A program made the translations under genes and the position numbers. Below, piece after piece: positions 23,083-34,677 of a stretch of 64,000 nt of DNA (position 1 is its first letter; each line of letters opens with the position of its first letter). Source of the stretch: Cervus elaphus. Lineage: Eukaryota > Chordata > Mammalia > Artiodactyla > Cervidae. Under the pieces are notes generated by a model that did no database searches, had not been told where the DNA came from, and saw nothing but the letters and a program-made list of their open reading frames with translations. The DNA lies in the NCBI RefSeq assembly GCF_910594005.1, contig NC_057835.1:43486001-43550000 (forward strand), given 5' to 3'.

Positions 23083-23819
23083 ACTCTACTACAAAGCCAC
23101 AGTCATCAAGACAGTATGGTACTGGCACAAAGACAGAAATATAGATCAATGGAACAGAATAGAAAGCCCAGAGATAAATCCACGAACCTATGGACACCTT
23201 ATCTTTGACAAAGGAGGCAAGGATATACAATGGAAAAAAGACAACCTCTTTAACAAGTGGTGCTGGGAAAACTGGTCAACCACTTGTAAAAGAATGAAAC
23301 TAGAACACTTTCTAACACCATACACAAAAATAAACTCAAAATGGATTAAAGATCTAAATGTAAGACCAGAAACTATAAAACTCCTAGAGGAGAACATAGG
23401 CAAAACACTCTCCGACATAAATCACAGCAAGATCCTCTATGACCCACCTCCCAGAATATTGGAAATAAAAGCAAAACTAAACAAATGGGATCTAATGAAA
23501 CTTAAAAGCTTTTGCACTACAAAGGAAACTGTAAGTAAGGTGAAAAGACAGCCCTCAGATTGGGAGAAAATAATAGCAAATGAAGAAACAGACAAAGGAT
23601 TAATCTCAAAAATATACAAGCAACTCCTGCAGCTCAATTCCAGAAAAATAAATGACCCAATCAAAAAATGGGCCAAAGAACTAAACAGACATTTCTCCAA
23701 AGAAGACATACAGATGGCTAACAAACACATGAAAAGATGCTCAACATCACTCATTATTAGAGAAATGCAAATCAAAACCACAATGAGGTACCATTACACG
23801 CCAGTCAGGATGGCTGCTA
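23083..23819 (+). mobile_element. Young L1, inverted 5' segment (ORF2 part)
   Basis: The plus strand encodes about 245 uninterrupted codons of L1 ORF2 downstream of the reverse transcriptase, from VIKTVWYWHKDRNIDQWN to IREMQIKTTMRYHYTPVRMA. It ends directly at the second TSD copy. Relative to the 3' segment it is inverted, and the ORF2 piece between PVRMAA and GIHTEE, roughly 60 codons containing the cysteine motif, is missing at the junction. This is the twin-priming pattern. An apparent 299-codon plus-strand frame at 22931-23830 is a chimera across the junction and not a gene. Confidence 0.95.
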
Positions 23820-23837
23820 TCCCTCTCTAAAACTTTT
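23820..23837. repeat. L1 target-site duplication, right copy
   Basis: Exact copy of 22464-22481. The plus strand reads TTTTAA at 23834-23839, the L1 endonuclease nick consensus, as expected for a minus-strand L1. Confidence 0.93.
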
Positions 23838-24385
23838 AACATAGTTTTTCTTAGCTGTGATCATAACGATCTGCTCCTTAATTCCTTAATGTACCTACTA
23901 GAATGTAAATTGGTAAACATTTTGTGCTTTACTTCTTCACTCCAAATATTTGGGGCCCCTTTGAGAGAAAGTATTTATCTTGAGTAATATGGAACTTTGT
24001 TTTTCCCGGGTAATAAGCAATATTTTCCACCATGACACATTTTGTATTCTGTTGCAAAAATTATATGAGGTAATTATACCGAGATTCATTGCAGGTCCTT
24101 GGCTTTTGTAGTGAATCTAACATTTCCAGTTTGTTTTCAAGCTAATGCTGTGTTGGACTAATAATGGGGTAACTAACTAAGAATTTTATAAAATCACAGA
24201 AGTCTAGGGCAAAAAATTTGAATTTTTTCTTAGCTAAAACAAAATGACCAGAACTGTATTTCTTAGGAAAATTTATTGATCAAACTATATACTGGTCCAC
24301 AGTTGATTGAAAAGCTAATGTTTTAAAGGCACTGTTTCTTTGGGTTGTGAGGAACACAAAAAACAGCTAAGGTAGGATTTTTTAC
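23838..24385. other. Non-coding spacer
   Basis: Nothing recognised. Confidence 0.5.
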
Positions 24386-24460
24386 CCTGAAGGGGTGGGC
24401 TGCAGTCCATGGGTCTCAAAGAGTTGAACACGACTGAGTGAAGAACACACACACACACAC
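24386..24460 (+). mobile_element. BOV-A SINE tail fragment
   Basis: GGGCTGCAGTCCATGGGTCT then CAAAGAGTTGAACACGACTG and an (AC)n tail: the right end only. Confidence 0.8.
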
Positions 24461-24654
24461 TCATAAGCTAAAAAGGGGAAGATACATGATAACGAACATT
24501 CACAAACCTAGGTAATGTGTGATTTGTCCTTTAAATTGAAAAGAAAATTATCACGGTATAGAAATAATTGCCTCACAAGGGGTGATTAATTAAAGAGGCA
24601 ATAGTTGGCAACTATCTTTTCAAATTGTGTAAATATTTGAAGGGATGTTTTGAT

Positions 24655-24850
24655 GTTGTTGTTTAGTCATTCAATCATGTCCAACTCTTTGCGACTCCAT
24701 GGACTGTAGCCCACCAGACTCCTCTCTCCATGAGATTTCTCAACCAAGAATACTGGAGTAGGTCGCCTTTCCTTCTCCAGGGGATCATCCTGACCCAGGG
24801 ATTCAACCTGTGTCTCCTGCACTGGCAGGTGAATTCTTTAACGATGAGCT
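24655..24850 (-). mobile_element. Bov-tA SINE
   Basis: The reverse complement contains the tRNA-like head (plus strand: CTCCTGCACTGGCAGGTGAA) and the BovB-like tail (TGTTGTTTAGTCATTCAATC). Nearly full length. Confidence 0.9.
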
Positions 24851-25732
24851 GGATGAGATGTTTACATGGACAAAAAGATTGAGAAGCAAAAACACAACAA
24901 GAAAGTGTATTTTTGGCCTAGAAAATGGTAAGTGATTTTATTTTATAGAGAATAGTTGGATGTATAGAAAGGCAGATTGAAACCACATTGTAGATAGTCT
25001 CTATGCCACTTCTGGGAATTTATAATTTGCTTAGAAGTAATGGGGAGATTTTCAAGAGTTGTAATATTCAAGAGCATATAATCGCACTAATTAGAGAAGC
25101 AATGGGCTGAATCTCTCACCATTTTCTCTTAATATTTCAACTAGCTAATTCCTATTCATCCTTAAATATTGGTATCTAGGTCACCACTTCCCTGTGACTG
25201 CCTCTTCATTCAATCCAAACTGAATTATGTTAAATATTTCACATTCTCTATGAGACCTAATGCATACACTACTATAGTAAGCATCTCACCTTATTTTACC
25301 TATTTTTGTAATGGTAAGACCCATTTACCCCAATGGATAGCTCTGTGTTCATTACTATTTTCCTGGACCATGATAGGCACTGCACTCTTTTAACTAATTT
25401 TTGGTAAACTAGTAGTTAATGAAAGTAATGAACTTAGCTATGTGCCTGGTTCAATATATCATCCATCACCTAGTGAAACAATCATAATTGCTGGTCTGAC
25501 TTCTAGCATGCATTGCAAATATCAAAAGAAGACTTGATATTTATCTAAGGGTAGTAACAATATTAACCCTTGGCCGAGATATGGTCAGACAATTTATTCA
25601 AGTTTGAGAGAAATGGATTTGGAAAATGGAAGCTTTATTGTCATAGATGAGAGTTGGTAAATTGCAACAAATTGACACAGAAATGTATAGTAAGCAAGAG
25701 GTACCTGCATTATTGCTTTAAATATTTGGTGA
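24851..25732. other. Non-coding spacer
   Basis: No repeat or gene recognised. The 74-codon ORF at 25169-25393 has no recognisable motif. Confidence 0.45.
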
Positions 25733-26095
25733 TGCTATGGTCTCTATGTGTGTGTTCCCTCAAATTCTCATATTTAAATACTAATCCAAAGAGTGGTGGT
25801 ATTAATAAGTGAGGTCTTGGGTGATTATATTATAGGTATACAGCCTTCATGAATGGAATTAGTTTTCTTATAAAAGAGCCCTGAGAAAGCTCCCTTGCCC
25901 CTTCTATCCTGTGAAGACATAAGAAAAAGGCAGTTGTGTGTGAAGCAAGAAGCAGGCTTTCACAAAGCATGAAATCTGCCAGTGACTCCATCTCTGATTT
26001 CCTAGCCTCTAGAACTCTGAGAAATAAATTTCTGCCCTTTATAATCCATTGAGTTTATGGTGTTTTGTTATAATAGCCGAAAGTCACTAAGACAG
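25733..26095 (+). mobile_element. MaLR solo LTR (MLT1/MST type)
   Basis: About 360 bp in the conserved MaLR LTR order: TGATGCTATGGTCTCTATGT at the start, GAATGGAATTAGTTTTCTTA, AAAGAGCCCTGAGAAAGCTC, a polyadenylation region (TGAGAAATAAATTTCTGCCC), and the end GTGTTTTGTTATAATAGCCG, ACTAAGACAG. No internal retroviral region is attached, so it is a solo LTR. Confidence 0.8.
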
Positions 26096-26597
26096 GTGGA
26101 GAGAAAGAAAAGAAAAGAGAGAAAAAGTAGAATAGCTGATTAAAAGGAGTGAGGAAGGACTAAGTCCTCATGCAATATCGACTTGAATTTGACGATAGAA
26201 GAAAGATAAAGAGGACGTGGACAAGGAAGATACAAGACTGAAAGTGGGTCATTGATGGGGCAAGCATTCAGAACATAGAGCAGACATTTATGAAGTATAA
26301 AGATAGACACTTACAAAGGTATCTTTTACATCTGAGAAGATATGAGTGAATGATGGGTACAGATGTCAGGAAAATGAGAATAGCTTTTGAAATAAAGTAA
26401 TCTGACAGAATGAATATAGCAGGGGTTTAGAAGACTGTAAACAGGACTGTAAAAAATGACTCAAACCATTGAGAATTGAGTGGAAAATGAGAAGACAGCA
26501 TATACTAATGTGTATGTGCTTAAGGAAAATTAGACTCATAAGATATTAAGGGGCAAGGATTACTGAGCTAAAGTGAATTTGAAAATACCAAATTAGC
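26096..26597. other. Non-coding spacer
   Basis: Purine-rich run at about 26098-26126. Nothing else recognised. Confidence 0.45.
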
Positions 26598-26735
26598 TTA
26601 TTCAACAATTATTTCCTTAGATCCGGCTTTGCAGCTAACACTGATCCTATGTTTAAACGACAACAAAATAACTAAATCCTTGCCCTCAAAAAGGTTACAT
26701 TCTAGCAGGGAGTCAGATAACAAAAGAAGAAAAAA
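26598..26735 (-). mobile_element. L2 LINE 3'-end fragment
   Basis: TTATTCAACAATTATTTCCT, then TCCTTGCCCTCAAAAAGGTT, ACATTCTAGCAGGGAGTCAG, match the reverse complement of the L2 end. Confidence 0.6.
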
Positions 26736-26779
26736 ATTGTTCAACAAAATTATACAATGAAGCCTGTATCTTTCTTGGG

Positions 26780-26945
26780 TTTTATAATATATATATATAT
26801 ATATTTATTTATTTTATAAATAAATATGTGTATATATACACTTTTTAAGATTATTTTCCACATAGGTTATTACATAGTATTGAATATAGTTCCCTGTGCT
26901 ATACAGTAGGTCCTTATGTATAAATTTTCTTTGTTATATTAAAAA
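26780..26945 (-). mobile_element. L1 3' UTR fragment with AT microsatellite
   Basis: An (AT)n/(TTTA)n run at 26787-26838, then CACATAGGTTATTACATAGT and AGTTCCCTGTGCTATACAGT, the reverse complement of the same L1 3' UTR seen in sense at 20696. Confidence 0.75.
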
Positions 26946-27806
26946 AGACTTTGTTATTAGAGATGAGAAAGTGCTTGAATGGCTTAACATCCTCCAGTTC
27001 TGGGAGTATTTTTTCCTCAGAAATTCATCTCTTTGGGTTTTATGATTTGCATTCCTTCTGAAGACTAGAAAAGAGAATATTTTAATATTTCTTTATAATA
27101 AAAGCCATGAAAACTTTATGACAATGATTGACATAGCAATACAATACATACTCAAATCACATTTTCACTTTTATTTGGAAACATCTTATATTTTTTTATT
27201 CTCTTTTAATTTTGATGCAACTCTAAAATCTAAATTTCTCTTCTTTTCACCATCCTCTTTACTGTCGATCTCATGGATTCACTTACAGAGATGAATCTAA
27301 ACTGTGAGAACCTCTGGACTATAGCACAGAAGTATTAAGGATTCTCTCTCCCCCGTGCTTCTTCTGCTCCCCATGAAGTTAATGTAATTTTCATGTTAGA
27401 ATTATTCTATTTTTATCATTGTTGGCACTGAATCTCTTTACTCTCCTGGAAGCCTGAGCTGTCTTCTCCACAGTCCGTTCATAAAACACTTGATCAAAGA
27501 TGGATTCAAACTAGTGGTGACTGCTCTTTGTCTGGATTATTCTTGATTTGGATTAAGACAACAGATAAACCAAGGCTAACTAGATATTTCAAGAGAGCAC
27601 GGAAGAATCTACTCATTAAGCAATTAATTTAATATCAAATAATTTAATGTCAAAGAATGACAAATGATAAATATAGAACTTAGAAAGGGTTTAGACTTTC
27701 CTGTCACAGTCAACAGCAAATGCTTCTATGACATTGTTCCTAACCTATTCACCTAATTGAGTCGTGCTTTCAGTTGCCAATATATCTATTGCTTGTGCTT
27801 TGTATG
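26946..27806. other. Non-coding spacer
   Basis: Nothing recognised. Confidence 0.45.
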
Positions 27807-28012
27807 TGGCTCAGTGGTAAAGAATCTGCCTAATGCAGGAGACTCTGGAGATGCAAGTTCAATCCCTGAGTCAGAAGGTCCCCTGGCATTTCATAGGAAA
27901 TGGCAACTCACTCTAGTATTCTTGCCTAGGCAATCCCATGAACAGAGAAGCCTGGTGGGTTACAGTCTATGGGGTCACAAAGAGTCAGACACAACTGAGT
28001 GACTAACACCCT
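27807..28012 (+). mobile_element. Bov-tA SINE
   Basis: TGGCTCAGTGGTAAAGAATC (tRNA-like A box), GCAAGTTCAATCCCTGAGTC (B box region), then CAAAGAGTCAGACACAACTG at the tail. Confidence 0.93.
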
Positions 28013-29092
28013 GGAAATGGAGTTCCATGTATACTTGGTAGACATTTAACAGAGCTAAGACTCTATGATACTTTGAGGAAAATTCTGAATATTCACTCTC
28101 TAGTGAATTTTAAATTTCTTAAGGTCTAAAATGATGTTCACAAATATATTCTCAAAATATAAAATATATATTGATGCATTTGTTTATGAAGTCCAAGAAA
28201 AGATTTGGAAAGATGAAATTAAAGCTCATTTTTTTTTCTCCAATCAAAATAAATGACAAACGACACAATAAAAAAACAAAGCACAAAGATTGTAGGAAGT
28301 GTCTAGCTATGAAAATCACTACATTTGTGCATCTGACTTCAATAAACTAATACTTGGCCTAAAATCCAGTATGTCTGATGCTGCAGTTTTACTTGAGATA
28401 AGACACCTGGGGCAAACTTGAAATATTGCAATGGGAAGAAAAACATAAGGGAGATTCACCCTGTCCCACTATGCTAAAAAACCCTGACACATTTGAGGTT
28501 GCAATGGGAACACAGACTGTTTGCGGAAAGGATTGTAACTCCACTGGCAAAATGGACCAAAGGTGAATTTTAAAGCCACCTCCCCCCGCCAAATGCTGTC
28601 AAATCATCAACCATTGGTATATTTTAGAAAACAAGTAGGCAGGGCTTTATTTTTTTTGAAGTCCAGATAGCGCTGTGCTGTCATTATGACTTAACAAGGC
28701 TGAGTTTGTTTGCTTGCGTAAAAGACTTTTCAGGAAAATTTGCTCATATTTTCAAGTTACGCACTTGAATAAATATACATTGCTTTGCCTAGATTTATTT
28801 TCCTCCTAACAAATTAGTCAGGCTTTCTGGTCTAATGTCTTATTGTAAACAACATTTTTTTTTTTCTTTTAAACAAAGAGGAATTTGTGAAACCTTGCCC
28901 CTGCCTCCATAGGAATGAATTGATTATGAGGACCCCTCCTCTGCTCTCTCATCTTCAAGATGCTTTGTGCTGAGGGAGCATTGAAGTTAGCTTCTGTCAC
29001 AAGTGAAGATACTTTAGGAGAGTACTACTTTCTATGGAATAGCTTTTATTTTTTTTTCCTGATGAATCTGGAAGTCTCACTCTAATAAAAAT
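28013..29092. other. Non-coding spacer
   Basis: AT-rich with a T-run near 28856. No gene or repeat recognised; the short ORFs lack motifs. Confidence 0.45.
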
Positions 29093-29357
29093 TATTTACT
29101 TATTTATGGCCGAACTGGGTCTAATTGCTGCAGGCGGGCTTTCCCTTCCGTGGTAAGCAGGCGCTGCTCTTCCTTGTCACGCACAGGTTCTCATTGCGGG
29201 GGCTTCTCTCCTTGCGGAGCAGGGCTCTAGAGTGCGGGCTCAGTAGTTGTGGCACACACATTTCGTTGCTCCGCATCATGTGGGATCTTCCCGGATGACG
29301 GATCAAATCTGCTTTGGCAGGGGGATTCTTAACCAGTGTACCACCAGAGAAGTCCTC
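29093..29357 (-). mobile_element. CHR-type tRNA SINE, full length, CpG-rich
   Basis: The reverse complement runs from a tRNA-like head (plus strand ends ACCAGAGAAGTCC) with GGGAAGATCCCACATGATGC through repeats of an AACTACTGAGCCCGCACTC kind to an ATAAATAAGTAA tail. GC and CpG content stand out from the AT-rich surroundings. Confidence 0.85.
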
Positions 29358-29475
29358 TTCCCCGCTTTAAACATTTTCGTGGAAGTATAGTTGATTTACA
29401 ATGCTGTGTTCTTTTCGGGTGCATAGCAAAGTGAATCAGTTATATACATACGTATATCGACTCGTTTTTAGATTC
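29358..29475 (-). mobile_element. L1 3' UTR fragment
   Basis: GTGGAAGTATAGTTGATTTA and AGCAAAGTGAATCAGTTATA match the minus-strand 3' UTR of cetartiodactyl L1. Confidence 0.65.
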
Positions 29476-29805
29476 TTAGGATTATAATGCAGAGTTGCCT
29501 GTAACGCTACTTTTAAATTCAGCTGTGTGCTTAGACAAGCAAAGGTACCACAGTGCCATGCCTGTAGTTAAAGAGAACTTATACTAGCATTTAGGAAATA
29601 TATAGGCACACACACACACACAAAAGAACACGATTGAAAAAAATAAAGATGTCAACTTGAACTCGCAGTGTATTTTAGCCTTATCTATATATTGGAATTT
29701 TAATTCATATTATCTCAGTAAAAAATTAATACATATATCAAGCATGGAGGTTTGCAGGATATTCCATCCCATTTTTTTTAAAAATTATAGAGAAATAGCA
29801 AAGAG
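29476..29805. other. Non-coding spacer with (AC)n
   Basis: Holds an (AC)8 microsatellite at about 29607-29622. Nothing else recognised. Confidence 0.55.
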
Positions 29806-29935
29806 AACTAGGGAAGGAAATGGCAACCTACTCCAGTAATCTTGTCTGAAAAATTCTGTGGACAAAAGGAGCCTGGTGGGCAGTCCGTGGGCCTGCAAAG
29901 AATCGGACATGACTGAGAGACTGAATACACATACA
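29806..29935 (+). mobile_element. BOV-A SINE fragment
   Basis: GGAAGGAAATGGCAACCTAC and AGGAGCCTGGTGGGCAGTCC, ending GACATGACTGAGAGACTGAA. Left tRNA-like part absent. Confidence 0.88.
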
Positions 29936-30750
29936 AAAGTATAGACAGTTTGTGAGCTTCTCCCTGTCTTGTGGTGGATCTGAGACCACAGCACTGATCT
30001 TCTGACAAACCTCAATAATCTTCTAATTAGGAGTTCCATTAAATGAAATCTGACCATTATAAAAATGTCTTTACCAAAGGACTCTATCTCCTTCTCATAT
30101 GGCTTAGACTGAGTCTGAGAGTTGAAGTGTAGTAGACCAGCAGTAAGAATGTGAATTACAAAATAATTCCTAGCCTCAAGTGAATATTTCAATTATGATA
30201 TTCTGCACTTGAGGTTAAAGTAAATTTTTGCTTATGCGAGAAATAAATTCCACTTAGGTAAAATGTAGTGTATTATTTTTCTTCTTATAATTAATAAATG
30301 ACCTTGAGGAATCAAAATCACCCAGTAGTATGGAAGCACTTATTAATGACGATACATTTATCCAAAGAAATATGTTTTTTTCTGAAATGAAACCTCTTCA
30401 AGTAAGTTGTGTCACATAGTCAATCTGCGTCTCCTTCCCCACCTTTAAAAATAATAGATCATTAAAGTTACACAGTAATACTCAAAGCTGAACCTGACTG
30501 GGCTAAAGAGAAATGTTGCTTGACACTAGAGAAAGTTTGAGATGTCTTGCCTCAAATGTTTTTAGCTGAATTTGACTGTTGCAGATAAAGGAACAGAGCC
30601 CTCAATTGCTCATAGAGGAAGTTGACATAGGTGAACAAATACATTCATTTCAATAGTAATACAAGAGTGATTCTTCAAGATTTTTACTGGAAATAATTGT
30701 AAGCAATGTGTATGGTTAATGCCACGCAAAATTCACTTTGGTTTATAAAA
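29936..30750. other. Non-coding spacer
   Basis: Nothing recognised. Confidence 0.45.
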
Positions 30751-30825
30751 AATATTTCACAGAAATAAAACCAACATTGTAAAGTAATTATCCTTCAATT
30801 AAAAATAAATTTTATAAAAACTAAA
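30751..30825 (+). mobile_element. L1 3' tail, very short
   Basis: ACCAACATTGTAAAGTAATT, ATCCTTCAATTAAAAATAAA is the last part of a ruminant L1 3' end in sense. Confidence 0.65.
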
Positions 30826-30919
30826 AAAATATTTTAAATTAATGTATTGAATGAATTGTTTTTTTTCTTTAAATACAATAGAGTGAGACCTCCAAGACTC
30901 TGCTCCAAGCAGCATCTCA

Positions 30920-30997
30920 TAATGGATAATAGAGTTCAGATACACCTGAATTCGAATCCTTTTAAGCTATAACCAGTAATTTGAGCCAATTACTTTA
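30920..30997 (+). mobile_element. MIR SINE, left part
   Basis: AGATACACCTGAATTCGAAT and TTTGAGCCAATTACTTTA match the MIR core. Interrupted at 30997 by a CHR SINE and resumed at 31130. Confidence 0.65.
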
Positions 30998-31129
30998 TTT
31001 ACTTATTTATTACTTATTTATTTTGGCCATGTCCCACAGCACATCTGGGATCTTAGTTTTCCAACTGAAACTGCATCCCATGCAGTGGAAGCTCAGAATC
31101 TTAACCACTGGACCACTAGGGAAGTTCCT
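30998..31129 (-). mobile_element. CHR-type tRNA SINE inserted in MIR
   Basis: Plus strand: (TTTA)n, then TTTTGGCCATGTCCCACAGC, GGGATCTTAGTTTTCCAACT, AACCACTGGACCACTAGGGA, the reverse complement of a CHR SINE. Flanked by CAATTACTTTA (30987-30997) and CAATTACCTTA (31130-31140), a TSD with one mismatch. Confidence 0.88.
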
Positions 31130-31270
31130 CAATTACCTTACTTTTAAGACAGTATTTTCAGCTTTAACTTAGAGATAATAATATTTTCCTCATAGGGATG
31201 TTACAAGAAAATAGACAATTATATAGAGGGCATGCACAGTGCCTGACATAGTCATGATTCTCTATTACTG
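31130..31270 (+). mobile_element. MIR SINE, right part
   Basis: Continues with CTTAGAGATAATAATATTTT, CCTCATAGGGATGTTACAAG, GCACAGTGCCTGACATAGTC: the MIR 3' half. Confidence 0.75.
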
Positions 31271-32429
31271 GTAGACATTATCAAACTAGAAATAAAGGTT
31301 CTTTTTCATAAGATACAACATGTTATACATTTTCTAACAGCAAAACTCCACCATTAACCTCTGCATGGAGCCATGATGGATACAAGATTAAACAGATTAA
31401 TGTATTTAGAGGATATTGCCCTTACTTAAATGGATATAAAATAGCCTTTGGCAACCCCTAAATAAGGGTTTTTTGGTTATTGACTAGTATCAGCTCTCAA
31501 GAAAACGAAGGCTTTTCCTCCACAACTCAGCAGCATCATATTTGCAATATTATTAACCTCATTAGAGAAAAGAAAAATCTGGTTCTCTTAGAATTGTCTA
31601 GAACTATTCTCTTTAAACTTGCAGTCTCTTAAATTTAGTATTTTGCTAACTATTTTAGATATGGTTTTAACATAGCCCCTGTAAAGAAGAAAGAGATTGA
31701 TTAATTTGCTGCTGACAAGAGTTCACATTCTTTTTGTTTTTCTCAGAGAATGCATCTGCTTCCTATTCGGAACATGGTTCCACTTTTACAACCTAATTGC
31801 GCTAGTCTACACCGCTGTGCTATTTTCTGAGTCTGAGCCTATGTTTTAGGCCAATCATCACAGAGTCCGGGAAGTGTAGACTTGGAAATTGAAGGTTGCA
31901 CAGATACATAGGACTGGATGTTTATGCATATATATACAGATACATAGCACTGGCAGCATAGCTGCTTCATATTGTGTAAGCATGGGGTTATGCATTTTAG
32001 ACTTGTCCTCACAATTTCCTGAGATAGGTCAGGATTATTGTCTCCATATGATGTGTGATATTTGTCATCTAATAATAAGCGGTTGAATGATTTAAGCACT
32101 TTCTTTGGCTTTAAACTTAATTTGCTCTTTTCACTGGATCTTGGGCTAAATAGTTAGAATATTTTGTCCAGATGTATAAACAGAGATTTTTAACTATTCA
32201 GGCTTCAACTTAAGGCTCTATTAAGTTTAACTACTAAAATATCATGATGAGTAGTAATTAAATTAACATCCATGAAACACTATAGTCAATGAGATACAAG
32301 TTAAAGCAAACTTTTCAGATGCAGAAGCTAAATTCAAAGTAATATCCCCTTTTCTCCAGGTTAAAATCATGAATTAAAGTTTTGTTGCAATATCATTTCA
32401 TTCTGTAGAAAATCATCACAGTGGTATCA
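31271..32429. other. Non-coding spacer
   Basis: No gene or repeat recognised. Overlapping short ORFs on both strands at 31839-32099 lack motifs. Confidence 0.45.
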
Positions 32430-32440
32430 AATTGAACAAT

Positions 32441-32631
32441 GTTGTTTAGTCACTAAGTTATGTCAGACTATAATCCTCCAGGCTCCTCTGTCCATGGGAT
32501 TTCCCAGGCAAGAACACTGAAGTGGATTGCCATTTCCTTCTCCAGGGGATCTTCCTGACCCAAGAATTGAATCCATATCTCCTGCATTGGCAGGTGGTTT
32601 TTTTTTTACCGCTGAGCCACCAGGGAAGCCC
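32441..32631 (-). mobile_element. Bov-tA SINE with TSD
   Basis: Reverse-complement SINE from GTTGTTTAGTCACTAAGTTA to GAGCCACCAGGGAAGCCC. Flanked by AATTGAACAAT (32430-32440) and AATTTAACAAT (32632-32642), an 11-bp TSD with one mismatch. Confidence 0.93.
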
Positions 32632-32642
32632 AATTTAACAAT

Positions 32643-33327
32643 ACCCCATCATATATTGGAACTAGGAGGTTTTGAGAGATTAAACTTTTGAAAGAATCTG
32701 TATATTTGAGCTTGGTACACATGGTTGAAATTTTGAGCTTCTGTTTCTTCTCTCTAGACACCAAATCTTTAATTAGCAACTTGCCTGATTGCTTCTTCTG
32801 CTTAGCATAGGAAAACCTTTCTGCAACATTTAGTAGGATAGACAAATCCTCCTTCCCAACCAAATCATCAACCTAAAGATTACAGAAAGCAAAACTGTTC
32901 AAGCTTATCTTGTCAAGTTCTCTCTTGTGAAATTTGATCTAATTTATTATAATTCTAGATTCACTGATAATATACTAAATATGCAAGCACTAAACATTTA
33001 TTAAAATAAGTTCCTAACATGTTCTACCAGAATGGAAACTTTCATACATCGGAAATACAGTCTCAATGTGATTATTTTACAAGTGAACAGAAGCATTCTG
33101 ATATATGATTTAACTCTGTTGAGGTCACTTAACTGATAAGCTGCAGGTTAGAATTTTAAATCTAGGGTCTCTAATGTCAAGGCCAGCATTTATTTGGTTA
33201 TACTATACTTGACTCATAAACTATAAGATTTAATAGGATTTTGGAAAAAATGTATTTTCTTCATTAGTCTTGGTCTTCTCCCTGTTCAGCGGTTGAAAAC
33301 AATGATCCAATTATTAGTAAGCTCATC
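32643..33327. other. Non-coding spacer
   Basis: Nothing recognised. Confidence 0.45.
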
Positions 33328-33420
33328 TAAGGGCAGGGACCAGGTCTTCTGCCCCTCTGTATATTTTCAGCATCTAACACAGTGTTCTGCATGAGTGGAA
33401 ATCCAATAAGTGTTGACTCA
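33328..33420 (+). mobile_element. L2 LINE 3'-end fragment, sense
   Basis: AAGGGCAGGGACCAGGTCTT, TTTCAGCATCTAACACAGTG, TCCAATAAGTGTTGACTCAG follow the L2 3' end in order. Confidence 0.7.
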
Positions 33421-33954
33421 GATAGACAGAAATCATTCCTTAAACCAAATGTATGCCAAACCTCAGATTGTTGTCCCCACAGAACATGTCTAAGTTTCCC
33501 AGAAATAGAAATACTCATTCAATCTATTGCAAGGTTTCCTGATTCTGTCTTATTTCAATGTGTTAAGTTTCTTTTTTCCTTTTTCACTATAGCACGAGGA
33601 AATTTTTTGGCAAATATGTTGGATTTCCTCTAAGAAAAACCAACATTAGCCATGAAAATATTCCTATGATCATGATACAATATCATATTTCTTTCTTTAT
33701 ATTTGGAGATTAAGACAATATTAATAAAGCTACAGTAAAACTTGTTACAGCATGATAATCAAACGTGTTTGTTCTTTGTACTATACTATTCTATATAGTG
33801 TGGTTTTCTGTGTACTGTAGTATACAAAATGGAAAACTAGAATACTAAAATTCACAATAACTTTTACAAAGAAAAATCTTGGGCAATAATTGACAAGGTA
33901 ATCTTTACTTTTACAAAACATACTCATGATATGAATCCTCTACAATATTATTTT
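33421..33954. other. Non-coding spacer
   Basis: Nothing recognised. Confidence 0.45.
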
Positions 33955-34677
33955 CAGTTCAGTTCAGTTCAGTCACTCAGTTGTATCCTACTCTTTGTGA
34001 CCCCATGGACTGCAGCACACCAGGTTTCCCTGTCCATCACCAACTCCTGGAGCCTACTCAAACTCATGTCCATCGAGTCGGTGATGCCATCCAGCCATCT
34101 CATCCTCTGTCATCCCCTTCTGCTCCTGCCCCCAATCCCTCCCACCATCAGGGTCTTTTCCAATGAGTCAGCTCTTCTCATGAGGTGGCCAAAGTATTGG
34201 AGTTTCAGCTTCAACATCAGTCCTTCCAATGAACACCCAGGACTGATCTCCTTTACGATGGACTGGCTGGATCTCTTTGCAGTCCAAGGGACTCTCAAGA
34301 GTCTTCTCCAACACCACAGTTCAAAAGCATCAATTCTTTGGCGCTCAGCTTTCTTCACAGTCCAACTCTCACATCCATACATGACCACTGGAAAAACAGC
34401 CTTGACTAGACGGACCTTTGTTGGCCAAGTAATGTCTCTGCTTTTTAATATGCTGTCCAGGTTGGTCATACCTTTTCTTCCAAGGAGAAAGTGTCTTGAT
34501 TCCATGGCTGCAGTCACGATCTGCAGTGATTTTGGAGCCCCCAAAAATAAAATCTCCCCACCTATTTGCCATGAAGTGATGGGACCAGATGGCATGATCT
34601 TAGTTTCTGAGTGTTGAGTTTTAAGCCAAATTTTTCACTCTCCTCTTTCACTTTCATCAAGAGTCTCTTTAGTTCTT
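33955..34677 (-). mobile_element. BovB LINE, antisense, 0.72 kb
   Basis: The CAGTTC repeat tail starts at 33955; the element ends in the reverse transcriptase downstream of the YADD box. The minus-strand frame 34110-34595 keeps RIDAFELWCWRRLLRVPWTA and LKLKLQYFGHLMRR, the conserved C-terminus. Possible short TSD (TACAATATT near 33941, TACAAATAA near 34683), not convincing. Confidence 0.94.

Noticed and set aside
22931..23830. 299-codon plus-strand ORF as a novel gene
   Set aside because: It is a chimera: the first part reads the antisense of an L1 3' end and the rest is inverted L1 ORF2. The frame crosses the twin-priming junction.
33931..34617. 228-codon plus-strand ORF
   Set aside because: It is the complement of BovB reverse transcriptase; similar shadow frames (VHHQL, SSHLILC) recur at every antisense BovB copy.
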